This document shows positions 1 to 9,928 of a DNA stretch of 45,528 nucleotides, piece by piece. Origin of the DNA: Candidatus Obscuribacterales bacterium. GTDB lineage: Bacteria; Cyanobacteriota; Vampirovibrionia; Obscuribacterales; Obscuribacteraceae. The DNA lies in the NCBI GenBank assembly GCA_020050685.1, contig JAGVKG010000009.1, positions 1-45,528 on the forward strand, read 5' to 3'. A model generated the notes under the pieces. That model made no database searches. It was not told the DNA's origin and was given only the letters and a program-made list of their open reading frames with translations. The first letter of the stretch is position 1. Each line of letters opens with the position of its first letter. A program made the translations under genes and the position numbers.

Positions 1-2
1 AG

Positions 3-305
3 TTTAGCGGAGAAGAAATAGCAAAAATAGCCAATACCTATCATGCCTGGCGTGGAGAGAAGAATGCTGGCGAGTACATAGATATAGCCGGCTTTTGCAA
101 AAGTGCCACGGCGAATGAAATAGCTTCTGTTCACAGCTTCGTCCTGACACCAGGCAGATATGTAGGTGCGGAAGACATGGCGGGAGATAACGTACCATTC
201 GACGAAGAGGTGTCAAGGCTGATGTCCCAACTTCAAGAGCACTTTCGTGAGTCAAAACAATTGGAAGAGGCAATTATGCAGCAGTTGCAGGGGATGTTCT
301 CATAG
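3..305 (+). CDS. hsdM: Type I restriction-modification DNA methyltransferase subunit, C-terminal fragment
   Basis: This is an open frame without a start in the window, so the gene begins upstream and only about the last 100 residues are visible. They include a VLTPGRYVGAED segment, which is typical of the C-terminus of HsdM, followed by a helical tail rich in Gln and Glu. HsdM is the adenine-N6 methyltransferase subunit that binds HsdS to form the modification enzyme and adds HsdR for restriction. The stop at 303-305 lies one base before the hsdS start, which supports an hsdM-hsdS-hsdR operon. The catalytic NPPF motif is outside the window. The identification rests on the conserved tail plus the neighbours. 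Confidence 0.85.
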   Translation, partial: FSGEEIAKIANTYHAWRGEKNAGEYIDIAGFCKSATANEIASVHSFVLTPGRYVGAEDMAGDNVPFDEEVSRLMSQLQEHFRESKQLEEAIMQQLQGMFS

Positions 306-306
306 T

Positions 307-1641
307 ATGGTTCTTTCAGAGACTATAAAGTTCCCAGTTCATTGGCGTGTTGCCCGAATAAGCGATTTCGCCAAAGTCAAAGGGGGCAAGAGACTGCCGC
401 TCGGCACAGCGCTTACGTCAGAACCTACAGACCATCCTTATATCAGAGTATCGGACTTCAAGGATGGGTTTGTGGAAAAGTCCGGTCTTCAATTTGTTCC
501 GGATGAAGTATTTCCAAAAATTGCTCGCTATACAATTTCTTCGTCTGACATTTACATTTCTATTGTCGGAACGATTGGATTAATTGGACGAGTAGGTGCG
601 GAGTTGGAAGGAGCCAATTTGACGGAAAATGCAGCGAAGATATGTGAAATAGAGCCGTGGGTAGACACGGATTATTTGAAGTATTTTCTACGGTCGCAAC
701 GGGGACAAGAGCAAATTCGCGCATTAACGGTCGGTTCCACGCAGCCAAAACTTGCGTTATTTCGAATTGGAGATATTCAGATACCGATACCGCCGAAAGG
801 AGAACAGCTCTGGATATCACAAGTGCTTCGCAATCTTGACAACAAAATTCGGCTAATCCGGCAAATGAACGAGACCTTGGAAGGCATTGCCATGGCGATT
901 TTCAAATCATGGTTTATAGACTTTGATCCAGTCCGGGCAAAAAGTGAAGGCAGGCAGCCCGCAGGAATGTCAAAGGAGATTGCCGACTTATTCCCAAATA
1001 ATTTGTCGGATTGTGACGTTGGACAAAAGCCCGAGGGGTGGTGTAAATGCACACTGGAAGATTTTGCAGAGCTAAATCCAGAAAGCTGGTCAAAGAGTAC
1101 TGCACCCGAAAAGATTGCTTACGTTGACCTGTCGAATACAAAGTGGGGAGTAATAGAATCTACCACTAATTACTTTTGGCAAGATGCTCCAAGTCGGGCT
1201 CAGCGGGTGCTTAGATTGGGTGACTCGATCGTTGGAACGGTTCGGCCAGGAAACGGCTCTTATGCAATTATCTCAGAGGCTGGACTTACGGGAAGTACTG
1301 GCTTTGCTGTCCTCCGCCCCAAAACGCAAGAATTTACCGAGTTCGTCTATCTTGCGGCTACTGCTCCAGAGAATATCGAAAGGCTGGCACATTTAGCGGA
1401 TGGCGGTGCATATCCAGCAGTGCGTCCTGAAGTTGTGGCTGCCACAAGCGTAACCATCCCTGCTAATCGGGTAATAATTGAAGAGTTCAGTAAAATTACT
1501 AGAACCTTGCTCAATAAAATCGCCGAAAATGGCCGAGAATCACGAACGCTCGCAGGGTTACGTGACGCGCTCCTTCCCAAACTTTTATCAGGCGAGATCA
1601 AGATAAAAGAAACAGAAAAACAACTGGAGCAAGTTCTATGA
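307..1641 (+). CDS. hsdS: Type I restriction-modification specificity subunit
   Basis: A 444-residue protein that recognises the target DNA sequence for the HsdMSR complex. It has the usual two-lobed layout: a first target recognition domain (about residues 8-150), a helical conserved spacer (about 165-215, with [19 protein letters not shown]), a second recognition domain (about 245-390, starting with PEGW), and a second conserved helix ending in [14 protein letters not shown]. The ATG at 307 is chosen because it follows the hsdM stop by one base and is preceded by a GGGG purine stretch. A longer frame opening at 247 would overlap hsdM. The two recognition domains look unrelated, so a bipartite asymmetric target is expected; the actual target cannot be read from the sequence. 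Confidence 0.93.
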   Translation: MVLSETIKFPVHWRVARISDFAKVKGGKRLPLGTALTSEPTDHPYIRVSDFKDGFVEKSGLQFVPDEVFPKIARYTISSSDIYISIVGTIGLIGRVGAELEGANLTENAAKICEIEPWVDTDYLKYFLRSQRGQEQIRALTVGSTQPKLALFRIGDIQIPIPPKGEQLWISQVLRNLDNKIRLIRQMNETLEGIAMAIFKSWFIDFDPVRAKSEGRQPAGMSKEIADLFPNNLSDCDVGQKPEGWCKCTLEDFAELNPESWSKSTAPEKIAYVDLSNTKWGVIESTTNYFWQDAPSRAQRVLRLGDSIVGTVRPGNGSYAIISEAGLTGSTGFAVLRPKTQEFTEFVYLAATAPENIERLAHLADGGAYPAVRPEVVAATSVTIPANRVIIEEFSKITRTLLNKIAENGRESRTLAGLRDALLPKLLSGEIKIKETEKQLEQVL

Positions 1642-4600
1642 AGGTTGCGGAATCATCTGTTGAACAAGTAGCCTTGGAGTGGTATCAAGAGCTTGGGTAT
1701 AGTATCTTGTACGGTCCAACTGTTGAGCCTGGAAAAGAACTGGCAGAAAGAGATGGCCTTGGAGAAACCATTCTTACCAGAAGGCTAAACGAAGCGCTTC
1801 AAAAACTAAATCCTGATTTGTCGATTGAAGCACAGGAAGATGCTTTACGGAAAGTACTTGGTCACAGTTCACCGTCTTTGGTGGTAAACAACCGGAACTT
1901 CCATCAGATGCTTGTTAATGGTATCAGTGTAGAATTCCGGAGGGACGATGGTTCAATAGGCGGTACGCAGATAAAGCTAATTGATTTTGACAATCCCGAA
2001 AACAATGACTGGTTAGCCGTAAATCAATTTACCCTGATAGAGGGTAAGCATAACCGCAGGCCAGATGTTGTTGTTTTCGTAAATGGTCTGCCTTTAGCTG
2101 TAATCGAACTTAAAAATCCAACCGATGAAGAGGCAGATGTTGAAGCGGCCTTCCGGCAATTGCAGACATACAAAGAACAAATCCCGTCACTCTTTGCCTT
2201 TAACGAACTTTCGATCATTTCCGACGGACTTCAAGCACGGGTAGGTTCACTAACCGCGGACTTTGAGCGGTTTATGCCGTGGCGAACAGTTGATGGTGAT
2301 GACATAGCACCTCCCGGCGGTCTTGAACTGGAGGTTCTTCTTAAAGGTGTGTTCGAGAAAGAACGTTTCCTTGACCTGATCAGATTTTGTATTGTGTTTC
2401 AAGAGGAGCAGGACGGCGTTATAGTCAAAAAAGTTGCTGGTTATCACCAGTTTCATGCGGTGCGTAAAGCGGTAGACGCAACGATCCAAGCCTGTGCACC
2501 ATCGGGTGATAAACGTTGCGGTGTGGTATGGCATACGCAAGGTTCCGGTAAGAGCCTAACGATGGCATTTTATTCCGGGAAGATAGTTATTCATCCGGCA
2601 ATGGAAAATCCGACGCTGCTAATAATCACAGATCGCAACGATCTGGACAACCAGCTATTTGGGACTTTTGCGAGCTGCCATGAGTTGTTGCGGCAAACAC
2701 CAGTGCAGGCAGACAGCCGAATCAAACTGAGAGAGCTTCTAAAGGTGGCTTCCGGTGGCGTTGTATTTACAACTATTCAAAAGTTTTTTCCAGAAGAAAA
2801 GGGAGACAGTTACCCGCTTTTGTCTGATAGGCGCAACATCATTGTTATCGCTGATGAGGCCCACCGAAGCCAGTATGATTTTATTGATGGTTTTGCCAGG
2901 CACATGCGCGACGCGCTTCCGAACGCCTCATTTATTGGCTTCACGGGAACGCCTATTGAGCTGACGGATAAAAACACTAGGGCTGTGTTTGGTGATTACA
3001 TAAGCATTTATGATATTCAACGGGCTGTTGAAGACAAGGCCACGGTTCCCATTTTCTATGAAAGCCGTCTGGCAAAACTTGAATTAAAGGAAGAGGAAAA
3101 ACCTTATATCGATCCGGGCTTTGAAGAAGTTACCGAGGGCGAAGAAACGCAGCGCAAAGAAAAACTCAAGACAAAATGGGCAGCGCTTGAAGCTCTGGTT
3201 GGCTCTGAAAAGCGAATAGGTTTGGTGGCAAAGGATTTGGTGGCACATTTTGAAAAACGCCTTGAGACCCTAGAAGGCAAGGCGATGATTGTTTGCATGA
3301 GCAGGCGTATTTGCGTGGAACTATATGAAGCAATTCGCAAGATAAGACCAGATTGGCATGACAATGATGACGCCAAAGGACAAATGAAAATTGTCATGAC
3401 CGGCTCAGCAAGTGATCCTTTAGATTGGCAGGGACATATTCACAATAAGAAAACGCGAGAAGATTTAGCAAATCGCTTCAAAAACCCGAAGGATGAATTC
3501 AAGCTTGTAATTGTGCGTGACATGTGGCTGACCGGCTTCGATGCTCCCTGCCTGCACACAATGTACTTGGACAAACCAATGCGCGGACATGGCTTAATGC
3601 AGGCTATTGCCCGCGTGAACAGAGTATTCAAAGACAAGCCGGGTGGTCTTGTTGTCGATTATCTTGGAATAGCCACTGAGTTGAAACAAGCGCTATCAAC
3701 TTATACGGAAAGTGGTGGCAGTGGTAAAGCCGCCATCGATCAAGAAGAAGCCGTAGCTGTCATGCTGGAAAAGTACGAGGTCTGCGGCAATCTATTCCAT
3801 GGCTTTGATTGGTCTGCCTGGAAAGCCGGTTCAGCATCGACACAGCTAAAATTAATTCCTGCGGGTCAGGAGCACATTTTGAAGCAAGAGAAAGGCAAAG
3901 AAAGACTTCTTAAGTCTGTCACCGAGCTCACGCAAGCATTTGCTTTAGCCGTGCCTCACAGCAAGGCAATCGTGATTAGGGACGATGTTTCTTTCTTTCA
4001 AGCAATAAAGGCTGCCTTAGTAAAAACGATAAGAACGTCACAGCAAACAGCCGAACAGCTTGAACATGCGTTGAAACAACTGGTATCACGGGCAGTATCT
4101 TCCACAGAGGTGATGGACGTGTTTGCTCTTGCCGGGTTGAAGAAGCCCGATATTTCAATTCTTTCTGATGAATTCCTTGCTGAAGTTAGAGACTTGCCGC
4201 ATCGGAATTTAGCGGTGGAACTTTTGCAAAAGCTTCTGAAAGATGAGGTTAGGAGCAAGTTACGGAAGAACTTGGTGCAAAACAGATCATTCCTGGAACT
4301 ACTTGAACGAGCCTTAAAAAAATATCAGAGTCGAGCGATTGAAACTGCGCAAGTGATAGAAGAACTTATTGCCTTAGCTAAGGACTTACGCGAGGCTAGC
4401 AGTCGGGGTGCCGAGCTTGGTTTAACCGAAGATGAAGTGGCATTTTATGACGCTTTAGAAGTCAATGATAGCGCCGTAAAAGTTTTGGGAGATGCCACCC
4501 TTAAACAGATTGCCAGAGATCTTGTGGTGGCAGTTAGAAACAACATAGGCATAGACTGGAGCATCAAGGAAAGCGTCCGGGCAAACTTGCGCAGGCATGT

Positions 4601-4703
4601 TAAGCGGGTGCTTTTGAAATATGGCTATCCACCGGACAAGCAAGAAAAGGCTGTGGAGTTGGTTTTGCAACAGACAGAGATGTTATCGGAGGAATGGGCT
4701 TAG
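1638..4703 (+). CDS. hsdR: Type I restriction endonuclease subunit R
   Basis: A 1021-residue motor and nuclease subunit of the type I system. In order it shows a PD-(D/E)xK nuclease domain (RPDVVVF near residue 141, then AVIELKN near 153-159, then a QxxxY-like [10 protein letters not shown]), Walker A TQGSGKS near 299-305, the DEAH box IADEAHRSQ near 402-410, motif III FTGTPI, and the late helicase motif [10 protein letters not shown]. The C-terminal third is helical, as expected for the part that contacts the methylase core. Length is normal for the family. It starts inside the hsdS stop (ATGA overlap, 1638-1641), so translation is coupled. No frameshift or missing motif is visible, so the restriction system appears intact apart from the unseen part of hsdM. 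Confidence 0.95.
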   Translation: MKVAESSVEQVALEWYQELGYSILYGPTVEPGKELAERDGLGETILTRRLNEALQKLNPDLSIEAQEDALRKVLGHSSPSLVVNNRNFHQMLVNGISVEFRRDDGSIGGTQIKLIDFDNPENNDWLAVNQFTLIEGKHNRRPDVVVFVNGLPLAVIELKNPTDEEADVEAAFRQLQTYKEQIPSLFAFNELSIISDGLQARVGSLTADFERFMPWRTVDGDDIAPPGGLELEVLLKGVFEKERFLDLIRFCIVFQEEQDGVIVKKVAGYHQFHAVRKAVDATIQACAPSGDKRCGVVWHTQGSGKSLTMAFYSGKIVIHPAMENPTLLIITDRNDLDNQLFGTFASCHELLRQTPVQADSRIKLRELLKVASGGVVFTTIQKFFPEEKGDSYPLLSDRRNIIVIADEAHRSQYDFIDGFARHMRDALPNASFIGFTGTPIELTDKNTRAVFGDYISIYDIQRAVEDKATVPIFYESRLAKLELKEEEKPYIDPGFEEVTEGEETQRKEKLKTKWAALEALVGSEKRIGLVAKDLVAHFEKRLETLEGKAMIVCMSRRICVELYEAIRKIRPDWHDNDDAKGQMKIVMTGSASDPLDWQGHIHNKKTREDLANRFKNPKDEFKLVIVRDMWLTGFDAPCLHTMYLDKPMRGHGLMQAIARVNRVFKDKPGGLVVDYLGIATELKQALSTYTESGGSGKAAIDQEEAVAVMLEKYEVCGNLFHGFDWSAWKAGSASTQLKLIPAGQEHILKQEKGKERLLKSVTELTQAFALAVPHSKAIVIRDDVSFFQAIKAALVKTIRTSQQTAEQLEHALKQLVSRAVSSTEVMDVFALAGLKKPDISILSDEFLAEVRDLPHRNLAVELLQKLLKDEVRSKLRKNLVQNRSFLELLERALKKYQSRAIETAQVIEELIALAKDLREASSRGAELGLTEDEVAFYDALEVNDSAVKVLGDATLKQIARDLVVAVRNNIGIDWSIKESVRANLRRHVKRVLLKYGYPPDKQEKAVELVLQQTEMLSEEWA

Positions 4704-4760
4704 TAAGCGTTACGAAGGGTGGACTGCATAATGTTTATTACATGTGAGGAGCAGAACTAA

Positions 4761-6929
4761 ATGAACAAAGTAAGCGTGGAGTTGGAGAACTGCTATGGGA
4801 TCAAAGAGCTTAAAGCAGAATTTGATTTCAGTAATGGCAATGCTTACGCAATTTATGCCGCCAACGGCGCCATGAAGTCATCTCTGGCCCAAACATTCAA
4901 AGATGTAGTTGACGGAGTACCTTCAAAAGATCGGATTTTCCCGAATAGATCGTCGAATCGGAAAATCACAAATGGAAGCAACACAGAGCTACCCAAGGAA
5001 ACCGTTTTGGTTATTCAACCATATGACGAAGTTTTTGGCCATACAGAGAAGACGTCTACACTTTTAGTTGACAGTGTATTGAGAAAGGAATACGAAAAAC
5101 TTCATGAGGATATAGAACGATCAAAAGAACTCTTTCTCAAAGCGCTGAAAGAGCAGACCGGTTCCAAGCAGGATCTGGAAAGAGAAGTTTCTTTGGCGTT
5201 TACAAAGAGCGATGATGAGTTTTACACGGCCCTTATCAGGATTAAAGACGAAGTGTTGGGCCAAAAGGATTCGCCATTCGCCTCCGTAAGCTACGACAGG
5301 ATCTTTGATGAAAAGATTGTGGCCTTCTTAAACACAAAAGATTTCAAAACAGCAATTCAGGAGTACATCCAAAAGTACAATGAATTGCTTGCGGCATCTA
5401 CGTATTTCAAAAAGGGGATCTTTAACTACTACAATGCTGCAACCATAGCTAAAAGCCTGGCTGACAACGGATTCTTTGATGCAAAGCACACTGTAAACCT
5501 CAATGCGGATACTAAAACTGAAATAACCAATGTAGATGAACTTGAGGCACTGATTGAAAAAGAGAAAGACAATATAGTCAACGATGACAATTTAAAGAAG
5601 AAATTCGCAGAGATCGAAAAACAGATCAATAAAAATAAAGACCTTCGAGAGTTTCACGCTTACCTGCTGGAGAATGAGGAACTGCTGGCCGAGTTGGCAA
5701 ACTTAGGAAAGTTCAAGGAGAAGTTGTGGAAGTCCTATTTCAAAGTCAAGATAGACCTGTACAAGGATCTGGTTGACAAATATCAAGCAGCCGAAACGAG
5801 AAAGAAAGAAATTGAGAAGACAGCTGGACAGCAACGAACACAATGGGAGTCAGTAATTGAGATTTTCAATAACCGGTTTTTTGTGCCATTTAAATTGACC
5901 GCAAAGAATAGAACTGCTGTTATCCTCGGACAGGAACCCCTTTTACAGCTAGGATTCACATTTGAAGATGGCAGCGAAATTGCTTCCCTAGAAAAAGGGG
6001 AGCTATTGCAAGCCTTGAGTACAGGAGAGAAAAAAGCCCTATACGTTCTAAATATAATCTTTGAAGTAGAGGCACGTAAAAAATCGTGCCAGGAAACGAT
6101 ATTCATAATCGATGACATTGCTGACTCTTTTGACTACAAGAACAAGTACGCGATAATTGAGTATCTAAAGGAAATATCGGAAGAGCCGTTTTTCCACCAA
6201 ATTATTCTTACCCATAATTTTGATTTTTTCCGTACCGTGGAAAGCAGGCGGATTGTCCCTTATAACAATTGCTTGATGGCCTTTAGAACCAGTAAGGGAC
6301 TCACTTTGCAAAAAGCCACCGGAATTAAAAACGTATTTGTGAATGACTGGAAGCCAAAATTCTTTGATGACCCTAAAAAGATGATTGCTTCAATACCGTT
6401 CATGAGGAACATCATTGAGTACACAAAAGGTGACACAGACCCGAACTACATAAGATTGACATCCCTTGTGCACTGGAAAGATGATTCAGACAGCATTACG
6501 CAAGGAGACCTTGCCGGCATTTACAACGAGTTGTTTGGAGGATCAAAAACTCCGGCGGACAAAACTAAAACAGTCATGAAGGTAATACAGGAAATGGCAC
6601 AGGAATGCCTCAAAGCCCCCGACGGGGTTAATTTTGAAAATAAAATCACACTAGCAATAGCCATAAGGCTTGCCGCTGAGCAGTACATGATAAGAAAAAT
6701 AAATAACCAGAGCCTTGTGTCTAAATTTGATAGGAACCAAACCATTCAGCTCCTAAAGGAGTATAAAGCCATGTACAGCTCAGAGTTAGTTGCCATAGAT
6801 ACCCTGCAAAGAGTTGCTCTTATGACACCAGAAAGTATTCATCTAAACTCGTTCATGTATGAGCCAATACTAGATATGTCGGATGAACATTTACGGCGCC
6901 TATTGACTGATGTTCAAGCTCTGGCCTAG
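4761..6929 (+). CDS. AAA_13/ABC-type ATPase next to type I R-M; possible PrrC/RloC-like anticodon nuclease
   Basis: A 722-residue ABC-fold ATPase with a coiled-coil middle. The P-loop reads YAANGAMKSS (about residues 31-40), with Met where most ABC ATPases have Gly. A long charged helical region covers about 105-370. The ABC signature is LSTGEKKA (about 419-426), Walker B is IFIIDDIAD (about 447-455), and the H-loop is LTHNFDFF (about 482-489). After the ATPase come R549-x3-E553 and H571, a pattern resembling the Arg-Glu-His triad described for PrrC and RloC tRNA anticodon nucleases, although the Glu-to-His spacing is shorter than I recall for PrrC. No CxxC zinc hook is present, unlike RloC. 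It lies 57 bp after hsdR with a GAGGAG ribosome binding site, so it is probably in the same transcript. ATPase assignment is firm; the nuclease function is inference. Confidence 0.72.
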   Translation: MNKVSVELENCYGIKELKAEFDFSNGNAYAIYAANGAMKSSLAQTFKDVVDGVPSKDRIFPNRSSNRKITNGSNTELPKETVLVIQPYDEVFGHTEKTSTLLVDSVLRKEYEKLHEDIERSKELFLKALKEQTGSKQDLEREVSLAFTKSDDEFYTALIRIKDEVLGQKDSPFASVSYDRIFDEKIVAFLNTKDFKTAIQEYIQKYNELLAASTYFKKGIFNYYNAATIAKSLADNGFFDAKHTVNLNADTKTEITNVDELEALIEKEKDNIVNDDNLKKKFAEIEKQINKNKDLREFHAYLLENEELLAELANLGKFKEKLWKSYFKVKIDLYKDLVDKYQAAETRKKEIEKTAGQQRTQWESVIEIFNNRFFVPFKLTAKNRTAVILGQEPLLQLGFTFEDGSEIASLEKGELLQALSTGEKKALYVLNIIFEVEARKKSCQETIFIIDDIADSFDYKNKYAIIEYLKEISEEPFFHQIILTHNFDFFRTVESRRIVPYNNCLMAFRTSKGLTLQKATGIKNVFVNDWKPKFFDDPKKMIASIPFMRNIIEYTKGDTDPNYIRLTSLVHWKDDSDSITQGDLAGIYNELFGGSKTPADKTKTVMKVIQEMAQECLKAPDGVNFENKITLAIAIRLAAEQYMIRKINNQSLVSKFDRNQTIQLLKEYKAMYSSELVAIDTLQRVALMTPESIHLNSFMYEPILDMSDEHLRRLLTDVQALA

Positions 6930-6938
6930 GTGAAAGCT

Positions 6939-6968
6939 GTACCAATTAACCTAAAGTCCAATTGGTAC
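6939..6968 (+). terminator. Candidate terminator hairpin after the ATPase gene
   Basis: GTACCAATT (6939-6947) pairs perfectly with AATTGGTAC (6960-6968) across a 12-nt loop, ten bases after the stop of the ATPase gene. There is no run of T after it, so it is a weak or unusual terminator, or a protein site. Confidence 0.35.
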
Positions 6969-7240
6969 CATTGTAATTACACGCCCATTCCGCGTTTGAG
7001 CCAAGTCTGCAGGCCTGGGTTTAACTGGTACACAGACGAATCAGGAAAACTCCTGACAAGCAATAGTATCTCAAGTTATCAAGGCTAGAACTTGTGATAA
7101 CGTGCGAAATTGTTGGTCGGTCGTGGGAGTTCCGGCTTGTAATAATCGGGGCTTTAAGATTAACGATCAGTGAAATCGCCCTGTCGCAAAGGTTCTCGAA
7201 CGCAGAATCAAGATCAGATGATTCCATGCATTGAGATCTC

Positions 7241-7269
7241 AATTTGTGCAGCAATCTGCTGCACAAATT
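7241..7269 (-). terminator. Perfect 13-bp hairpin after the helical-repeat gene
   Basis: AATTTGTGCAGCA (7241-7253) and its exact reverse complement (7257-7269) are separated by only ATC. The hairpin lies about 17 nt beyond the stop of the minus-strand gene ending at 7286. It is too perfect to be chance, but no U-tract follows on the minus strand. It directly abuts the palindrome TTGAGATCTCAA at 7231-7242. Terminator, mRNA-stabilising 3' end or a protein-binding site are all possible. Confidence 0.5.
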
Positions 7270-7285
7270 CCCTTGGGTCAAGGTA

Positions 7286-8506
7286 TTACAAACCAAGCTC
7301 TCGTCCGAGAATCTGTCCAATGAAATTGTTGTCGTTTGATTTCGCTCGGATACCATCTCTAAGCACCGAGCGGACATTTTCCGCTTCGCCCACTTTTTCG
7401 GCGGCAGCGATTGTGTTTGAATATGCTTCCCAGACATCCGCGCCGGTTATTTCGTAGCCGTAACCATTGATAAGCCATTGCAGCGCAGAGAGACCAGCGC
7501 ACATGGCAAATGCCGCGTCAATTTCTAAATAATCACGCGCTGCACGCGTGAGTGTGCGCGGATCGCAAGGGCTCGTTCTTGCCAATTGCAATGCTAATTC
7601 AAATAGTCCAAGTTCCTTTGCAGTGGCAAACCATTTGCCCTCTTCACCGGGAGTGGTATCAATCAAGTCGTTCAATATTTCTTGCGGCTGCTTGTGCGGA
7701 TACTTGCGGGCAATCGCACGATATGTTGCCAGATTTGATGTACCACGATTGGCTTCCAGTGCGTAACGCTTGTATGCTTCATCGGACATGCCTGATGAGA
7801 GCAAAATTTCCTCACACAAGCTCGCCACTGAAGCACCGGGCGTCCATTGCCCGCGGCAACTTTCCGCGTGCTTGAGCGCCTCCGCCTTTTTTCCCATTGC
7901 CGCCAATGCTTTTACTGCGTACTGTTGATAGTGCCAAAATTTGCTTTGGTCCAGTTTGAGAAGGTCGAACAATTCCGCGTATCGCTCGGCTTTATAAAGT
8001 GCGCTCAAGCAGGCGGGCGTGCCGTGAAAAAATGTATGGCGTGATGCATCGAGAGTCCAGCAAGTTTTCACCGTGTCAATCAGATCATCGGCCCAGGCTG
8101 ATGCCAATTCTTTGCCGGCACAAAGATCGCCCCAGTAATCGGCAAGACGTTCAATATAAGGAATTTGATCTTCCGCGTGCGCTTGCCACAATCGCTCAAG
8201 CCACTTTTGCCGCGTCTTATCGTCTGCTGACGCCTCGGCGATGATGCGCGCCAATTCTTCAATGGCGCGATAAACCGCCGAGCCGATTGCACCGGATGAG
8301 CCATCGACATTTTCGATAGCCGGTGAAACTCGCTCCAGAAATATCACCGCGCCTTCTGCGGCAAGCTGCGGATCTTTGCGTGCCACTTTTTTGATTTCGC
8401 TTACCGCTTCTTTGATGCGCGTGATTGCCGGCTGCGATTTCCAACCGAACGCCTGGCGCCGGAAGCGCGCTTTGAATTGCCATTTGTGTGTTTCTACAGT
8501 AACCAT
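7286..8506 (-). CDS. Helical-repeat (TPR/HEAT-like) protein of unknown function
   Basis: A 406-residue soluble protein made of alternating amphipathic helices. The N-terminal part is basic (THKWQFKARFRRQAFGWKS), followed by a helical block (about 30-130) and then repeats such as YAELFDLLKL, YAVKALAAMGKKAEALKHA and AYKRYALEANRGTSNLATYRAIARKYP that look like TPR-type hairpins. No catalytic motif, signal peptide or membrane segment is seen. The region resembles an uncharacterised bacterial DUF often annotated together with SWIM zinc-finger proteins, but I cannot name it with confidence. The ATG at 8506 is used; a TTG at 8509 directly before it is an alternative. No strong ribosome binding site is visible for either. 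It sits alone on the minus strand between two plus-strand defence-like units. Confidence 0.7.
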   Translation of the reverse strand: MVTVETHKWQFKARFRRQAFGWKSQPAITRIKEAVSEIKKVARKDPQLAAEGAVIFLERVSPAIENVDGSSGAIGSAVYRAIEELARIIAEASADDKTRQKWLERLWQAHAEDQIPYIERLADYWGDLCAGKELASAWADDLIDTVKTCWTLDASRHTFFHGTPACLSALYKAERYAELFDLLKLDQSKFWHYQQYAVKALAAMGKKAEALKHAESCRGQWTPGASVASLCEEILLSSGMSDEAYKRYALEANRGTSNLATYRAIARKYPHKQPQEILNDLIDTTPGEEGKWFATAKELGLFELALQLARTSPCDPRTLTRAARDYLEIDAAFAMCAGLSALQWLINGYGYEITGADVWEAYSNTIAAAEKVGEAENVRSVLRDGIRAKSNDNNFIGQILGRELGL

Positions 8507-8784
8507 CAATCAACTTGATAACGCAATTGTTGTGACACTTCGCCTCAAACAAAGACGGTGTCAGTCAAATAGTCTATCAAACACAATTTTGCAGCAAGCA
8601 AGCCACCCACCCCATTACATCCAATATCGCGAATTTAATCCAAAAATTTTGAACTTTTTTGGGGGTTCGAGCGTCTTAGTAATTAGACGTGCCTTTCTCA
8701 ATCTTGACTTCCCGGGGTTGAGGCAAATATGCAAATGGAAATGGGGCGTCCATTGATATTGGGAATAACACTGAATGAGGGGAA
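8507..8784. other. Divergent intergenic region containing repeat copy A
   Basis: A 278-bp region between the minus-strand helical-repeat gene and tcmP. It contains repeat copy A (8613-8670) and otherwise AT-rich sequence with no recognisable gene. A GAGGGG ribosome binding site for tcmP lies at about 8777-8782. Confidence 0.5.
8613..8670 (-). repeat. Dispersed repeat, copy A
   Basis: Positions 8613-8654 match 13321-13362 at 38 of 42 bases by eye, including the unbroken block AATTTAATCCAAAAATTTTG. The second half of the element, seen in copies B and C (a block ending TTGACCGTCTTTA), is absent here and replaced by TTTTTTGGGGGTTCGAGCG. It lies in a divergent intergenic region, so it is not coding here. 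Confidence 0.75.
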
Positions 8785-9927
8785 ATGGTGCCAGCTATGA
8801 CAGATGATTTCTTTCACGAAAGCACTGAGCAATCTCAGCTCAAATCCGCGATTGTTCATGAATATTTCGTTCAATGGTCACGAGTGATCACTGGTGTTCA
8901 GCGACTGTCTTCATCGCCGCTGAAATTGGCCTATATCGATTTATATGCCGGACCAGGCTCATACAACGATGGGCGCCCATCCACACCACTTATGATTCTC
9001 GATTCAGCAATCAAGGATCCTACTTTGTCTCAGTCGCTAATTTCAGTGTTCAATGATAGCAATCCAGATAGTGTCACTTCGCTTCGTCAGGCAATCTCCG
9101 AACTCCCGGATATTTCCAAGATGAAAGTACCTCCTGTTGTGCACAACAAAGAAGTTGGTCAGGAGATTGTTGATATGCTGAAAGCCAAAAAGTTGATTCC
9201 AACCCTTTTGTTTTTAGATCCATGGGGATATAAGGGACTCACGCTCGAGCTTTTGAATGCGGTGCTCAAAGATTGGGGTTGCGATTGTATTTTCTTTTTC
9301 AATTTCAACCGTATCAACATGGGGCTTGCAAATGATCTAGTTATAGAACATATGGATGGGCTCTTTGGCAAAGAGAGAGCAGAGCGGTTGCGCGTCGAGC
9401 TTCAGTTACTCAAACCACTGGAAAAGGAAAGGAGGGTATTGGGTGCAATCGAGGACGCTCTTCGAGAAGCATATGGAAAATTCTTTTTGAGCTTTAAGTT
9501 CAGGTTTGATATTGGTCCGCGGACGAGTCATTACTTAATCTTCGTCACCAAGAATTACAAGGGTTATGACATCATGAAGCAGATAATGGCAAAACACAGC
9601 TCGACAAATGTCCACGAGGTGCCTTCTTTCGAGTACAATCCTCCTGTGGTACGACACCAATTGTTACTCAACCTGAGAGATCCAATTGCAGAATTATCTC
9701 AAAAGCTTCTTTCAAAATATGCAGAAAAAACAATCGCATTCAAACAATTGTATGAAAGCGATAACGTCGGTACGCCATACATTCCGAAGAACTATAAGCG
9801 CGCTCTCCTTGAATTAGAAGAGCGGGGGGCTATAAGAATGAATCCGGAAAAGAGACAAGTCCGAAACGGGGTCAAAACTATAGGTGACAATGTGATGATT
9901 TCATTTCCACAGATGAGGAACCTTTAG
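8785..9927 (+). CDS. tcmP: Three-Cys-motif partner protein TcmP, putative SAM-dependent methyltransferase
   Basis: A 380-residue protein with a Rossmann-like methyltransferase core: YIDLYAGPGSY (about residues 50-60) fits the SAM-binding motif I and LLFLDPWGYKG (about 141-151) fits a DPxG/DPPY-like motif IV. The C-terminal 100 residues look like a winged-helix domain (YKRALLELEERGAI). The family TcmP is known as a frequent neighbour of DUF5131 proteins that carry a three-cysteine motif, and exactly such a gene starts one base after this stop. Substrate and biological role are unknown. GAGGGG ends two to three bases before the ATG at 8785, which is close; the ATG at 8797 (MTDDFF) has a longer spacing and is an equally credible start. 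Confidence 0.88.
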   Translation: MVPAMTDDFFHESTEQSQLKSAIVHEYFVQWSRVITGVQRLSSSPLKLAYIDLYAGPGSYNDGRPSTPLMILDSAIKDPTLSQSLISVFNDSNPDSVTSLRQAISELPDISKMKVPPVVHNKEVGQEIVDMLKAKKLIPTLLFLDPWGYKGLTLELLNAVLKDWGCDCIFFFNFNRINMGLANDLVIEHMDGLFGKERAERLRVELQLLKPLEKERRVLGAIEDALREAYGKFFLSFKFRFDIGPRTSHYLIFVTKNYKGYDIMKQIMAKHSSTNVHEVPSFEYNPPVVRHQLLLNLRDPIAELSQKLLSKYAEKTIAFKQLYESDNVGTPYIPKNYKRALLELEERGAIRMNPEKRQVRNGVKTIGDNVMISFPQMRNL

Positions 9928-9928
9928 T

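Larger units (their letters stand above)
6930..7285. other. 356-bp intergenic region with several short inverted repeats
   Basis: No convincing gene is present between the convergent ATPase gene and the minus-strand helical-repeat gene. It holds at least four small inverted repeats: 6939-6947/6960-6968, 7041-7046/7051-7056 (TCAGGA/TCCTGA), the palindrome TTGAGATCTCAA at 7231-7242, and the long hairpin at 7241-7269. A minus-strand frame that runs across the region is not supported by a ribosome binding site or recognisable protein content. Confidence 0.5.

Noticed and set aside
7021-7437. Minus-strand frame of 138 residues running over the intergenic region and the 3' end of the helical-repeat gene
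   Set aside because: It overlaps a better supported gene, has no ribosome binding site and no recognisable protein features.
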